DNA of 64,000 bases. Origin: an uncultured bacterium (GTDB lineage Bacteria; Bipolaricaulota; Bipolaricaulia; UBA7950; UBA9294). A program made the translations under genes and the position numbers. How positions within the stretch are numbered: position 1 is the first letter of the stretch; the number at the start of each line of letters is the position of its first letter. This document shows positions 15,947-28,333 of the stretch, one piece after another. The stretch spans positions 131,035 through 195,034 of the forward strand of contig CAIOGO010000015.1 of NCBI GenBank assembly GCA_903857865.1. The letters are read 5' to 3'. The notes below the pieces were generated by a model. That model was not told where the DNA came from. It was given only the letters and a program-made list of their open reading frames with translations, and made no database searches.

Positions 15947-17269
15947 CTAGTCGTCGCCCGGCTCTTCGACTCCGAAGCGGCGGACGAACGTCCGCGTGTG
16001 GCGAACCAGGGCTCGCGTCAGCTTGTCCGGATCGTGCTTGACGGTCGTCTTCCCCGCTAGATCGGCGATCCCGATCAGATCCTCTCGAACGACGGTCAGG
16101 CCGTAGTCGTTGGGCGTCGGTAGGTCGTCCGCGACGGGCTCCGCGGCCTCGCTGCGATACCCGGCGAGAAGAGGCTCTGCGGGCTCTGCGCAGTTGACAA
16201 AGAGCAGGTCGAATCCGCCCACGTGGATGTAGTCGTTGAGGGCGCGCAGATGATCAGAGAGTGTGAACCCCTGCGTCTCGCCCGGTTGCGTCATCAGGTT
16301 GGCGACAAGTGCTTTCTCCGCACTCGCCTTCTCGATCGCCTCGGCGATGGAGTCGACGAGCAGGTTGGGAACAAGGCTTGTGAATAGGCTGCCGGGTCCG
16401 AGAACGATCAGATCCGCCTCGGCGATCGCCTCGAGGACACGCTCGTACGCCGGGACGGGCGAGGTGGAGAGCGACACTCGCGCAATCCGCCGTCCGGCCT
16501 GCACGATGCGAGTCTCGCCCTCGACCACTTCGCCGTCCGCGAACCGGGCGACGAGGTGCGTCTTGGTCAATGTAGCCGGCAACACGCGGCCACGAACGTT
16601 GAGGAAGTGACTCATGGCCTCGATCGCTCGATCGAACCCGCCGGTCGCTTGCTCGAGCCCAACGAGGACAAGGTTGCCGAGGGAATGGCCGGCCAACTCC
16701 GGCGGCGACTGGAAGCGATGCTGGAAGTAGTCGGAGAGCCGAGACTCGTCCTCGGCCAGGGCGAGTAGGCAATTGCGCACGTCGCCGGGCGGCAGGACAT
16801 CGAACTCGTCGCGCAGCCGTCCCGAGCTCCCTCCGTCGTCGGTTACCGTCACGATGGCAGTGATGTTCGCGGTGACCTGCTTGAGACCGCGCAGCAGAGT
16901 GGACAGCCCCGTTCCGCCGCCGATCGCCACGACGCGAGGCGCGCGTTCGAGCACGCGCGTGCGATAGACGGCGGCCGCCATCTTCTCGTGCGAGGCCGGG
17001 GCGACGCCGCGGGCGACGGAACGCACGAGGCGCAGGATGGCGTAGAGAAAGGCGGCGACGCTGGTGAGAAGAGCGCCTGTCGCCAATCCATAGCGGGTCG
17101 TCTGCGTCAGAGGGAAGGAACGGTAGAGAAACCTCATCAGGTCGATGCCGAAGGCGTATAGGACGGCGAGCGTGAGGACACCCATCGAGAGGAAGGCGAG
17201 CGCCAGCCACCGTTTGACGCGCATTCCCGGGTACAACCAGCGAAGCGTGCCGCGCGGTCGCCACGTCAT
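15947..17269 (-). CDS. yvcK: YvcK/CofD-like gluconeogenesis and cell-morphology factor
   Basis: The protein has 440 residues from the ATG at 17269. That ATG overlaps the dnaE stop as ATGA, which fixes the start within a longer open frame. Two or three N-terminal membrane helices (about residues 15-85) precede a CofD-like Rossmann domain with IGGGTGLSTLLRGLK, VTVTDDGGSSGRLRDEF and VLGPGSLFTSLVPNLLV. In Bacillus, YvcK binds UDP-sugars and is needed for peptidoglycan assembly on gluconeogenic carbon. The membrane-anchored version is less usual than the soluble Bacillus form. Last gene of the eno operon. Confidence 0.93.
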   Translation of the reverse strand: MTWRPRGTLRWLYPGMRVKRWLALAFLSMGVLTLAVLYAFGIDLMRFLYRSFPLTQTTRYGLATGALLTSVAAFLYAILRLVRSVARGVAPASHEKMAAAVYRTRVLERAPRVVAIGGGTGLSTLLRGLKQVTANITAIVTVTDDGGSSGRLRDEFDVLPPGDVRNCLLALAEDESRLSDYFQHRFQSPPELAGHSLGNLVLVGLEQATGGFDRAIEAMSHFLNVRGRVLPATLTKTHLVARFADGEVVEGETRIVQAGRRIARVSLSTSPVPAYERVLEAIAEADLIVLGPGSLFTSLVPNLLVDSIAEAIEKASAEKALVANLMTQPGETQGFTLSDHLRALNDYIHVGGFDLLFVNCAEPAEPLLAGYRSEAAEPVADDLPTPNDYGLTVVREDLIGIADLAGKTTVKHDPDKLTRALVRHTRTFVRRFGVEEPGDD

Positions 17270-20200
17270 CGGTCGTCCCTGTCCGTGAGCGCGACCTCCA
17301 TCACTCCCGCGAGGGCGCCGAGGGAGGCTCGGAGACCGGGATTCGGGGCCACGGTGAACCCGGCGCCTGCCGACACGATGACGGCGCCGGCGCCGGCCGG
17401 GTCGGAGAGGCACAGGCGGACCGGAGTCGGTCCCGGGTGGCGCTGAAGAAGGGCGACGAGTTGTTCGAGTGCGAGGGAGTCGAGGGTATCGCTGTTGAGA
17501 ACAAGCGTCATGCAGACCGAACTGCGGCGTGCCGCCTCCTCGAGGGGGAACACCTCCTCCAGGACCACGTTCGCCTCTCCGTTCCTTCTCCCTACCTGAA
17601 CGCGCGCTGCGATCAAGCTGTCCTCGCAGAGGAGCGCCGCCGCGGACTCGAGAGTCCGCGGGAAGACGGTGGCTTCGATCTGGCTCGCGCCGTCCTCGAG
17701 GACGAGGAAGGCCATCTGGCCGCCCCGGCGCGTATCGATGCGTCGCAACGACTTTACACGCCCTCCGACGAGGGCGAACTCTCCCTCGGCCAACTCCGCC
17801 AGCCGGCGGAGAGGAACGCAGTAGGTGGCGAGGGTTTCTGCATGCTCGTCGAGCGGGTGCGCCGTGATGTATAGGCCGAGCAACTCCTTCTCGAATGCGA
17901 GAAGGTCGGGCCGGGCGAACTCGTCTTCGCGCACGGCGGGGTCGGGGTCCGCGTCGGAGAGGTCGGCGAACATCGAACGCTGACCGGTCAGGCGCTCGCG
18001 CCGCGACAGTTGCATGAGTTCCATGCCCTCGGGCAGATGACGCAAGAGACCACGGCGAGAGGCTCCGAATCGATCGAAGGCTCCGACCTTGACGAGAGCC
18101 TCAAGCGCCTCGCGGTCTAGCCCTTCGTGCTCGACGCGTCGGCACATGTCGAAGAACGAAGCGAACGATCCGGAGGTACGCGCGGACAGGACCGCCTGGA
18201 TGGCGTTGGCCCCAACGTACTTGATCGCCCCGAGCCCGAAGCGGACGACGCCCTCGCGCACGGGAGCGAAGGCGCTGGAACTCTCGTTGATATCGGGAGG
18301 GAGCACCGCGATGCCTAGTTCACGGCACTCGCCGATGTACTCTGCAACCTTGTCGGTGTCTTCCTGGACGCTCGTGAGCAGGCTGGCCATGAAGTGGGTT
18401 GGGAAGTGCGTCTTGAGGTACGCGGTCCAGTACGAGACGAAGGCGTAGGCCGTTGAGTGGGACTGGTTGAAGCCGTAGCGCGAGAACTTCTCCATGTCGT
18501 CGAACGTCGTCACGGCGAGGTCCTTGGTGAGTCCGTTGGCCACGCAGCCTTGAGTGAATTTCTCCCGCAGGCTTGCCATGATGTCCTTGTTCTTCTTCCC
18601 CATCGCCTTTCGCATCGTGTCGGCTTCCGCGAGCGTAAAGCCGGCGAGCTTCTGTGTCATCAGCATGAGCTGGTCTTGGTAGATGGGGAGGCCGAATGTG
18701 CCCTCGAGAACCTCGCGGATGCTCGGATGGGCGTACGCAACGGTGCGGCGGCCGTGGCGACGCTCGACGTACTCGTCCGTCATGCCGCTCTCGAGGGGGC
18801 CGGGTCGGTAGAGCGCGAGGAGGGCGATGAGATCCTCGAAGCGATTGGGCTGGACGCGGCGGATCAGCCCCGTCATTCCCGAGCCCTCGAGCTGGAAGAT
18901 CCCGCCCGTCTTGCCCGCCCGCAACAGGGCGAACGTCGCGTCGTCATCCAGGGGAATGGACTCCGTCTTCAGGTCCACGTGGGCATGCGTCGACAACAAC
19001 GCCAGGGTGTCCTCGATCAGCGTCAGGTTGCGCAACCCGAGGAAATCGATCTTGAGAAGGCCGATGGCTTCCACGTCCGTCATGTCGAACTGCGTGACGA
19101 ACTCCCCCTCGCCGACGCGGAGGAGGGGAACATGCTCGGCCAGGGCGTCGGGCGCGATGACGACGCCGGCGGCGTGGGTGGAGATGTTGCGCGTGAGGTC
19201 CTCGAGGCGCAGGCCGATGTCGACGATCCGCCGCACGTCGGGGTTCTCCTCGACCAGCGTCCGTAGTTCGGCCACGCTGTCGACGGCCGCCTTGAGTTTC
19301 GACCCGAACGGGATGAGCTTGGCGATCCGATCGGTCTCGCCGTAAGGGAGACCGAGCACGCGTCCGACGTCGCGCACGACACTGCGGGCGGCCATTCGAT
19401 CGTACGTCGCGATCTGCGCGATGCGCTCCCACCATCGCTCGCCGCCGTACTTCGAGCGGACGTAGTCGATGACGCGTTCGCGTCCGCGGATGCAGAAGTC
19501 GATGTCGAAGTCCGGCATGCTGACGCGGTCCGGGTTGAGGAAGCGCTCGAAGATGAGGTGGTAGCGGAGCGGGTCGACGGCCGTGATCTCGAGCGCGTAC
19601 GAGACGAGGCTGCCCGCCGCCGACCCTCGCCCCGGCCCCACGGCAATCCCGCTCTCGTGCGCATAGCGCACGAAGTCCCACACGATGAGGAAGTAGGTGC
19701 TGTAGACCATCTTGGCGATGACGGCGAGCTCGTAGTCGAGACGCTCCTTGACCTCTGGAGTGATCTCCCCATAGCGCTTGGCCGCGCCCGCGGTGGCTAG
19801 CTCCCGCAGGTACTCGTCCGAGCTGGTAATGCCCGGCGGAAGCGGGAACGGAGGGATGAGGATTCGATCGAAATCCAACGCCACCTGACAACGCTCGGCA
19901 ATAGCACGCGTGTTGTCAATCGCGTCCGGGGTGTCCGCGAACAGAGCCTCCATCTCCTCACCGGTCCGGAAGTGGTAGCCGTCGCCGTCGAAGGAGCGGT
20001 GTTCGGGGTCCGCTAGGGTGCGATTGGCGCGGATGTTGATCAGCACTTCGTGGGCCAGCTTGTCGTCCGGATCGAGGTAGTGGACGTCGCTCGTGGCGAC
20101 GAGCGGAAGGCTCAGTTTGCGGGCCAGCGCAACCAGCCGACGGCGCAGTTGCGCGTCGCGTTCTGTGCCGTGGTGTTGGATCTCGATGAAGAACCGGTCA

Positions 20201-20706
20201 GGGCCGAACATCCTGGAGAACTGGCCGGCGACGCGCTCGGCCTCCGCGTCCCGTCCGGCCTGCAACAGGCGCGGGATCTCGCCGGATTCGCAGGCGGAAA
20301 GGGCGATCAACCCCTCGGAGCAGCGCGCCAGGAGCTCCTTGTCCGCGCGCGGACGATAATAGAAGCCCTCCGTGTGGGCCGCGCTCACAACCTGGAGGAG
20401 GTTTCGGTATCCAGCTTCGTTCTCGGCGAGGAGGACAAGGTGGTAGTACCGGTTTCCTTCGCTTGCAGAACGATCGCGTCGGTCCCCCGGAGCGACGTAG
20501 ATCTCGCAGCCGAGGATGGGATGGACGCCGCGGCTCTGCGCCTCGCGGTAGAACTTAACGATGCCGCTCATCACCCCGTGGTCGGTCAGTGCGAGGGAAG
20601 TCATCCCGCAGCGCGCCGCGCGATCCAGGAGGTCGGGAAGGCGACACGACGAGTCGAGGATGCTGTACTCCGAATGGACGTGGAGGTGAACGAAACGCGC
20701 GGTCAC
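17266..20706 (-). CDS. dnaE: DNA polymerase III alpha subunit, DnaE1 type
   Basis: The protein has 1,146 residues from a GTG at 20706, close to the family norm of 1,160. The start follows GGAGGAG and overlaps the previous stop as GTGA. The N-terminal PHP domain keeps its metal motif (LHVHSEYSILDSS and ALTDHGVMSG), so it may be an active proofreading site. The polymerase active site MPDFDIDFC lies near residue 400, as in E. coli, where Asp401 and Asp403 are catalytic. GPGRGSAAGSLVSYAL and a C-terminal OB-fold region follow. It is the replicative polymerase; coupling with eno and yvcK is a local arrangement. Confidence 0.97.
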   Translation of the reverse strand: MTARFVHLHVHSEYSILDSSCRLPDLLDRAARCGMTSLALTDHGVMSGIVKFYREAQSRGVHPILGCEIYVAPGDRRDRSASEGNRYYHLVLLAENEAGYRNLLQVVSAAHTEGFYYRPRADKELLARCSEGLIALSACESGEIPRLLQAGRDAEAERVAGQFSRMFGPDRFFIEIQHHGTERDAQLRRRLVALARKLSLPLVATSDVHYLDPDDKLAHEVLINIRANRTLADPEHRSFDGDGYHFRTGEEMEALFADTPDAIDNTRAIAERCQVALDFDRILIPPFPLPPGITSSDEYLRELATAGAAKRYGEITPEVKERLDYELAVIAKMVYSTYFLIVWDFVRYAHESGIAVGPGRGSAAGSLVSYALEITAVDPLRYHLIFERFLNPDRVSMPDFDIDFCIRGRERVIDYVRSKYGGERWWERIAQIATYDRMAARSVVRDVGRVLGLPYGETDRIAKLIPFGSKLKAAVDSVAELRTLVEENPDVRRIVDIGLRLEDLTRNISTHAAGVVIAPDALAEHVPLLRVGEGEFVTQFDMTDVEAIGLLKIDFLGLRNLTLIEDTLALLSTHAHVDLKTESIPLDDDATFALLRAGKTGGIFQLEGSGMTGLIRRVQPNRFEDLIALLALYRPGPLESGMTDEYVERRHGRRTVAYAHPSIREVLEGTFGLPIYQDQLMLMTQKLAGFTLAEADTMRKAMGKKNKDIMASLREKFTQGCVANGLTKDLAVTTFDDMEKFSRYGFNQSHSTAYAFVSYWTAYLKTHFPTHFMASLLTSVQEDTDKVAEYIGECRELGIAVLPPDINESSSAFAPVREGVVRFGLGAIKYVGANAIQAVLSARTSGSFASFFDMCRRVEHEGLDREALEALVKVGAFDRFGASRRGLLRHLPEGMELMQLSRRERLTGQRSMFADLSDADPDPAVREDEFARPDLLAFEKELLGLYITAHPLDEHAETLATYCVPLRRLAELAEGEFALVGGRVKSLRRIDTRRGGQMAFLVLEDGASQIEATVFPRTLESAAALLCEDSLIAARVQVGRRNGEANVVLEEVFPLEEAARRSSVCMTLVLNSDTLDSLALEQLVALLQRHPGPTPVRLCLSDPAGAGAVIVSAGAGFTVAPNPGLRASLGALAGVMEVALTDRDDR

Positions 20707-21035
20707 GGCGAGTTCTCCTCCACGAAGAAAACCTTCTCCTCTCCCGATCTTATGAGCCCGAGGCGTCTCCGAGCTTCGTCCTCCAGTGTCTTGGGATCGG
20801 ATGTCGATGCAACGTCGACGCGCAGCTCCTTCTGACGTGCCGCAGCTTGCCCCTGCTGGGCCTGGAGGCTGGCGAGCTCGCGGCGTAGGCCGCCGATGGC
20901 CAGCTGTCGGCTCAGGAAGACCGCGGCGATCGTCAGCAACACGAGGACGATCGATCCCCCCACGACCAGTCGGCGGCGACGATCCGTTGCGATACGCTGG
21001 AGCAGGCTCTTCGCCTTCACCCATCCCCTCATCTT
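20703..21035 (-). CDS. FtsB/DivIC-like septum protein
   Basis: This 110-residue protein starts at ATG 21035, seven bases after GGAGG. It has a basic N-terminus, one membrane helix (about residues 23-42), then a coiled coil (LRRELASLQAQQGQAAARQKEL), ending with KTLEDEARRRLGLIRSGEEKVFFV. The last segment, ExARxxLGLxxxGE, is the septum-formation initiator signature. FtsB bridges FtsL and FtsQ at the division site. Its place right after eno matches the common eno-ftsB linkage in other bacteria. dnaE overlaps its stop. Confidence 0.85.
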   Translation of the reverse strand, partial: KMRGWVKAKSLLQRIATDRRRRLVVGGSIVLVLLTIAAVFLSRQLAIGGLRRELASLQAQQGQAAARQKELRVDVASTSDPKTLEDEARRRLGLIRSGEEKVFFVEENSP

Positions 21036-21067
21036 GGCCTCCGCCGGCCATTCCCCGAAACCGGCGT

Positions 21068-25085
<4,018 letters not shown>

Positions 25086-25113
25086 AGTGACGCGCGACGC
25101 CCTGAGTCGGGTC

Positions 25114-26265
25114 CTAGGACGACAAGAGAACCGGCATGCAGACGTAGAGGAAGCCCTGGTCCGCTGGCGCGATCGGATCGGCCGCCGGCTCAATCAGTCC
25201 GGCCTTACGGCCGTCGGCGAGCCAGATGGTGACGGTGTCCGAGGCGAGGCGCTTGAGGACGTCGATGACGTACTCGGCGCGGAACGAGATCTCGATCGGC
25301 TTCGTTGGCGCCTTCTTCAGACGGACGCGCTCTTCGGCCTCGCCCTTGTCCTTGGACGAGGAACGGATCCGAACCGCCGTCTCGTCCGTGCCGCCAAGAA
25401 TCGTGATCGCACCGGAATCCTCGGCCGCCGTGATCTGGATGCGCTGCAAGGCCTCAAGCAGCGCGCGGCGCTCGAACGTCAGGGCGATCGGGTTGTCTCG
25501 TGGGATGACCCGTTCGAAGTCGGGGAATTCCTCGCCGATCGTCCGCGCCATGAACGTGACGGCGCCGGCGTGGAAGAAGAGCTGCCCTTCGCCGCGGCGG
25601 ATGTCGAGGGTCGGAGAGTCGACCTGGGCGAGAACGCGGTCCAAATCGATGAGGACGCCTGCCTCAATCAGGTACTCCCCCTCTTCCTGGCACTCCGTGA
25701 CGTCGATCGTCTTCACGGCGAGGCGATACCCATTCGTCGCCACCATGCGCAACTGGTTCGCCTTCAGAACGAGGTCGACGCCGGTCAGGCTCATTCGCGT
25801 CGTTTCGCCGGCCTTCAGCGCGGCGAAGGCCGTGTGCTCAAGCCCATGGTGGAAGTCGGCCACGTTGATCGTGGCGATCTTCGCGGAGGGGAGCGCCGCG
25901 ATCTCCGGGTAGTCCTCGACCGGCAGGGTCGGCAAGTCGAACGACGTTTCGCCGCAGCGCAGGGCCACTGTAGTGCCGCTCGCCTCGTCGGTACGGAAGG
26001 TAATCCTGTCATCCGCCGGGAGGTGCGACGCAATCTGGTTCAGGATGGCACCATTCAGTACGGCGGCCTCGTCGCCTCCCTTGTTCTCGATCGGGATCTC
26101 GCAACGGACGGCGCGCTCGAGGTCGGTCGCCTGCAGAGACAGATGCGACCCGGTGATCTCCATCTTGAGGCCCGCTAGAATGGGCATGCTGCTTCGCGTG
26201 CCGAGGGCGACACTCGCGAGTTTCACCCCAAACACCAAGTCACTCTTCGCGCAGACAAAGTCCAT
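25114..26265 (-). CDS. dnaN: DNA polymerase III sliding clamp (beta subunit)
   Basis: This 383-residue protein has the three-domain beta-clamp layout. It begins MDFVCAKSDLVFGVKLAS, and later has RCGETSFDLPTLPVEDYPEI and LRMVATNGYRLAVKT; it ends FLYVCMPVLLSS, matching the usual P-(V/M)R/xL clamp C-terminus in position. The dimeric ring tethers DnaE to DNA. GGGAGG precedes the ATG. It is the last gene of lspA-tmk-dnaN, 68 bp after tmk. No dnaA or origin repeats are seen nearby, so this is not the usual oriC cluster. Confidence 0.95.
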   Translation of the reverse strand: MDFVCAKSDLVFGVKLASVALGTRSSMPILAGLKMEITGSHLSLQATDLERAVRCEIPIENKGGDEAAVLNGAILNQIASHLPADDRITFRTDEASGTTVALRCGETSFDLPTLPVEDYPEIAALPSAKIATINVADFHHGLEHTAFAALKAGETTRMSLTGVDLVLKANQLRMVATNGYRLAVKTIDVTECQEEGEYLIEAGVLIDLDRVLAQVDSPTLDIRRGEGQLFFHAGAVTFMARTIGEEFPDFERVIPRDNPIALTFERRALLEALQRIQITAAEDSGAITILGGTDETAVRIRSSSKDKGEAEERVRLKKAPTKPIEISFRAEYVIDVLKRLASDTVTIWLADGRKAGLIEPAADPIAPADQGFLYVCMPVLLSS

Positions 26266-26333
26266 CCGCGACCTCCCTTGTCGTTTGCCGACTCGACGGC
26301 ATGATACTCGATCGATTTGGATGGGGGCAAAAG

Positions 26334-26945
26334 CTAGAGGCTGAGTCTGTGCGCTACGTCATCGGCCATCGCTTCGACGGGCAGCGTGCCGTCGAGGCGA
26401 TGGACCCGCGGATCCCCGTCGGTAAGCTCGAGGAACCCATGCCGCACGCGCTCGTAGAAGTCGATCGTCTCGGCCTCGATGCGGTCGCCGCGCCCGCGCT
26501 TGCGGCCGAGGACAATGGCCACCGGGGCATCGATCAGGAACGTGACATCCGCCTGTCGCCCGCGCGTCGAGTCGTCGTTCAGCCGCCGGATGAGATCGAG
26601 ATCGAGTCCTCTCCCGTACCCCTGGTAGGCAAGGCTCGACAGGCGATAGCGGCTCGACACGACAGTCTTTCCGGCCTCGAGCGACGGGAGGAGAACCTCC
26701 CGGACGTGCTGGGCGCGGCTCGTCATGAAGAGCAGAAGCTCGGACAGCGGCGTCAGGGTCTCGCGGTAGTTGGGCGAAAGCAGTATGCGCCGAATGCTCA
26801 TCCCAATTTCGGTCCCACCAGGTTCGCCGGTCAGGAGAACATCGCGACCGGCTCGTCGCAATCGGTCCCCGAGCAGCTTCACCTGGGTCGACTTCCCCGT
26901 GAAGTCGAGGCCCTCAAAGACAATCAGCTTTCCGGAGAGGTCGAT
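26334..26945 (-). CDS. tmk: Thymidylate kinase, apparently starting at an ATC codon
   Basis: The protein has 203 residues if translation starts at ATC 26945. LIVFEGLDFTGKSTQ is the P-loop, GEPGGTEIG the DR/P region and RYRLSSLAYQGYGRG the TMP-binding motif. It makes dTDP from dTMP. No ATG or GTG exists between the lspA overlap and the P-loop in this frame; only a TTG 25 codons upstream is available, which would add an unlike tail. GGGAGGTG stands 7-8 bases before the ATC, and starting there gives the normal family length. The gene overlaps the lspA end by 22 bp. Confidence 0.9.
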   Translation of the reverse strand: MDLSGKLIVFEGLDFTGKSTQVKLLGDRLRRAGRDVLLTGEPGGTEIGMSIRRILLSPNYRETLTPLSELLLFMTSRAQHVREVLLPSLEAGKTVVSSRYRLSSLAYQGYGRGLDLDLIRRLNDDSTRGRQADVTFLIDAPVAIVLGRKRGRGDRIEAETIDFYERVRHGFLELTDGDPRVHRLDGTLPVEAMADDVAHRLSL

Positions 26946-27391
26946 GGGCGTCCACCTCCCACGAGGGCGTAGAGGACAATCAGGATCGCGCCAACCGTGA
27001 CGCAAGAATCGGCGACGTTGAACACCGGGAACCCGACGATCTCGAAGAAGTCGACCACGTAGCCGACGCTGAGACGGTCGATGAGGTTCCCCACGGCGCC
27101 GACGAAGACAAGGACGAGCGCGAGGCGCAGAACAGGGCGGCGGCCACGCAACACGATGAAGGCGACGACGGCGGCGACCGCGATAGCGAACGACACGATG
27201 ACGAAGATGAGGGGATTCCCCGCGAGGACCCCGAAGGCTCCGCCGGTGTTGTGTACGCGCGTCAAGCGGATCGCGTTGCCGATCAGGGGGTGCGGGTCGC
27301 CGAGCACGAGCGTGCGCGCGGCCCACGCCTTGGTGATGCGATCCAGCACAAGGAGGACTCCTGCGAGAGCGACGAATGCGACACCAAGCAT
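26924..27391 (-). CDS. lspA: Lipoprotein signal peptidase II
   Basis: This 155-residue, four-helix membrane protein has both catalytic-Asp motifs: GNLIDRLSVGYVVDF (Asp in VVDF) and FPVFNVADSC. NTGGAFGVL is also conserved. It cleaves the signal peptide of diacylated prolipoproteins in the inner membrane. It leads the lspA-tmk-dnaN group and shares coding sequence with the tmk start. Lipoprotein substrates in this window include the proteins at 41088 and 58798. Confidence 0.95.
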   Translation of the reverse strand: MLGVAFVALAGVLLVLDRITKAWAARTLVLGDPHPLIGNAIRLTRVHNTGGAFGVLAGNPLIFVIVSFAIAVAAVVAFIVLRGRRPVLRLALVLVFVGAVGNLIDRLSVGYVVDFFEIVGFPVFNVADSCVTVGAILIVLYALVGGGRPSTSPES

Positions 27392-27499
27392 GGTCCGGCG
27401 AGCGTATCCCAGGGGAGAGCGTGCGTCAAGACAGGATCAGCGTCGCGCGTTGACGGGCCGCCGCCGGGCGAGTACGGTTGGAGCCGTCGAGGAGGACGC

Positions 27500-28225
27500 A
27501 TGAGACGGGTGAGATTCCGACTGCCGGGCAGGGACGAAGTGCGAGAAGGGATTCTGGAGCGCGACGTGGTGCGGTCAGGCGGGCAGCGCTACTCACTCGA
27601 GTCGATCAGGCTGGCGGCGCCGTGCACGCCATCGAAGCTCGTCTGCGTAGGACGCAACTACGCCGCGCACGCCGCCGAGCTGGGCAACGAAGTGCCGGAG
27701 CGTCCGCTCCTCTTTTTCAAACCCTCCTCAGCGGTCATCGGCCCCGACGAGCCGATCGTCCTGCCGGCGAGTGACGACGTGCACTACGAGGCGGAGCTGG
27801 CCGTCATCATCGGCCGGCACTGTCGGAGCGTTCCGGCGGCGCGCGCGAACGACGTCATCCTTGGCTACACCTGCCTCAACGACGTATCGGACCGGGTCGC
27901 GCAGAAGTGGGAGAAGAACTGGGTGCGCGCGAAGGGGTTCGACACGTCGGCTCCTCTCGGTCCGATCCTTGTGACGCCGGACGAAGTGGAGGAACCGTTC
28001 CACGTCCAGTTGCGATTGAATGGGGACGTGAAGCAGGACGGGTGGACGAGCGCGTTCATCTTCTCGATCCCCTGCCTCATCGAGGAGATCACGTCCTTCA
28101 TGACGCTCGAGCCGGGCGACGTCATCGCTACCGGCACGCCCGCGGGGGTCGGGCGGCTGTCACGTGGCGACGTCGTCGAGGTCGTCATCGATGGCATTGG
28201 CACATTGCGCAACCCTGTTCGATAG
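27500..28225 (+). CDS. Fumarylacetoacetate hydrolase-family enzyme
   Basis: The protein has 241 residues from the ATG at 27500, after GAGGAGG. The fold signature is clear: LVCVGRNYAAHAAELGNEVP, PLLFFKPSSAVIGP, VHYEAELAVIIGRHC (metal-binding Glu residues) and MTLEPGDVIATGTPAGVG. This group includes 2-hydroxyhepta-2,4-diene-1,7-dioate isomerases, acylpyruvases and oxaloacetate decarboxylases/tautomerases that bind Mg2+. No aromatic-degradation genes are near, so a housekeeping acylpyruvase or oxaloacetate role is more likely than catabolism. Single gene. Confidence 0.9.
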   Translation: MRRVRFRLPGRDEVREGILERDVVRSGGQRYSLESIRLAAPCTPSKLVCVGRNYAAHAAELGNEVPERPLLFFKPSSAVIGPDEPIVLPASDDVHYEAELAVIIGRHCRSVPAARANDVILGYTCLNDVSDRVAQKWEKNWVRAKGFDTSAPLGPILVTPDEVEEPFHVQLRLNGDVKQDGWTSAFIFSIPCLIEEITSFMTLEPGDVIATGTPAGVGRLSRGDVVEVVIDGIGTLRNPVR

Positions 28226-28333
28226 TCGAAGCGGAGCTGTGACTGCGTCTTCGCCGACTTGGCGCGTCGCCGTACCCCGTGTATGGTAGGAGGAGAGATG
28301 TCTCCGCTACTCGGCGGAGGAGGTGGCTGCCAC

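Noticed and set aside
25114-27391. Origin of replication beside dnaN
   Set aside because: No dnaA, no DnaA-box cluster and no AT-rich stretch; dnaN is grouped with lspA and tmk instead.
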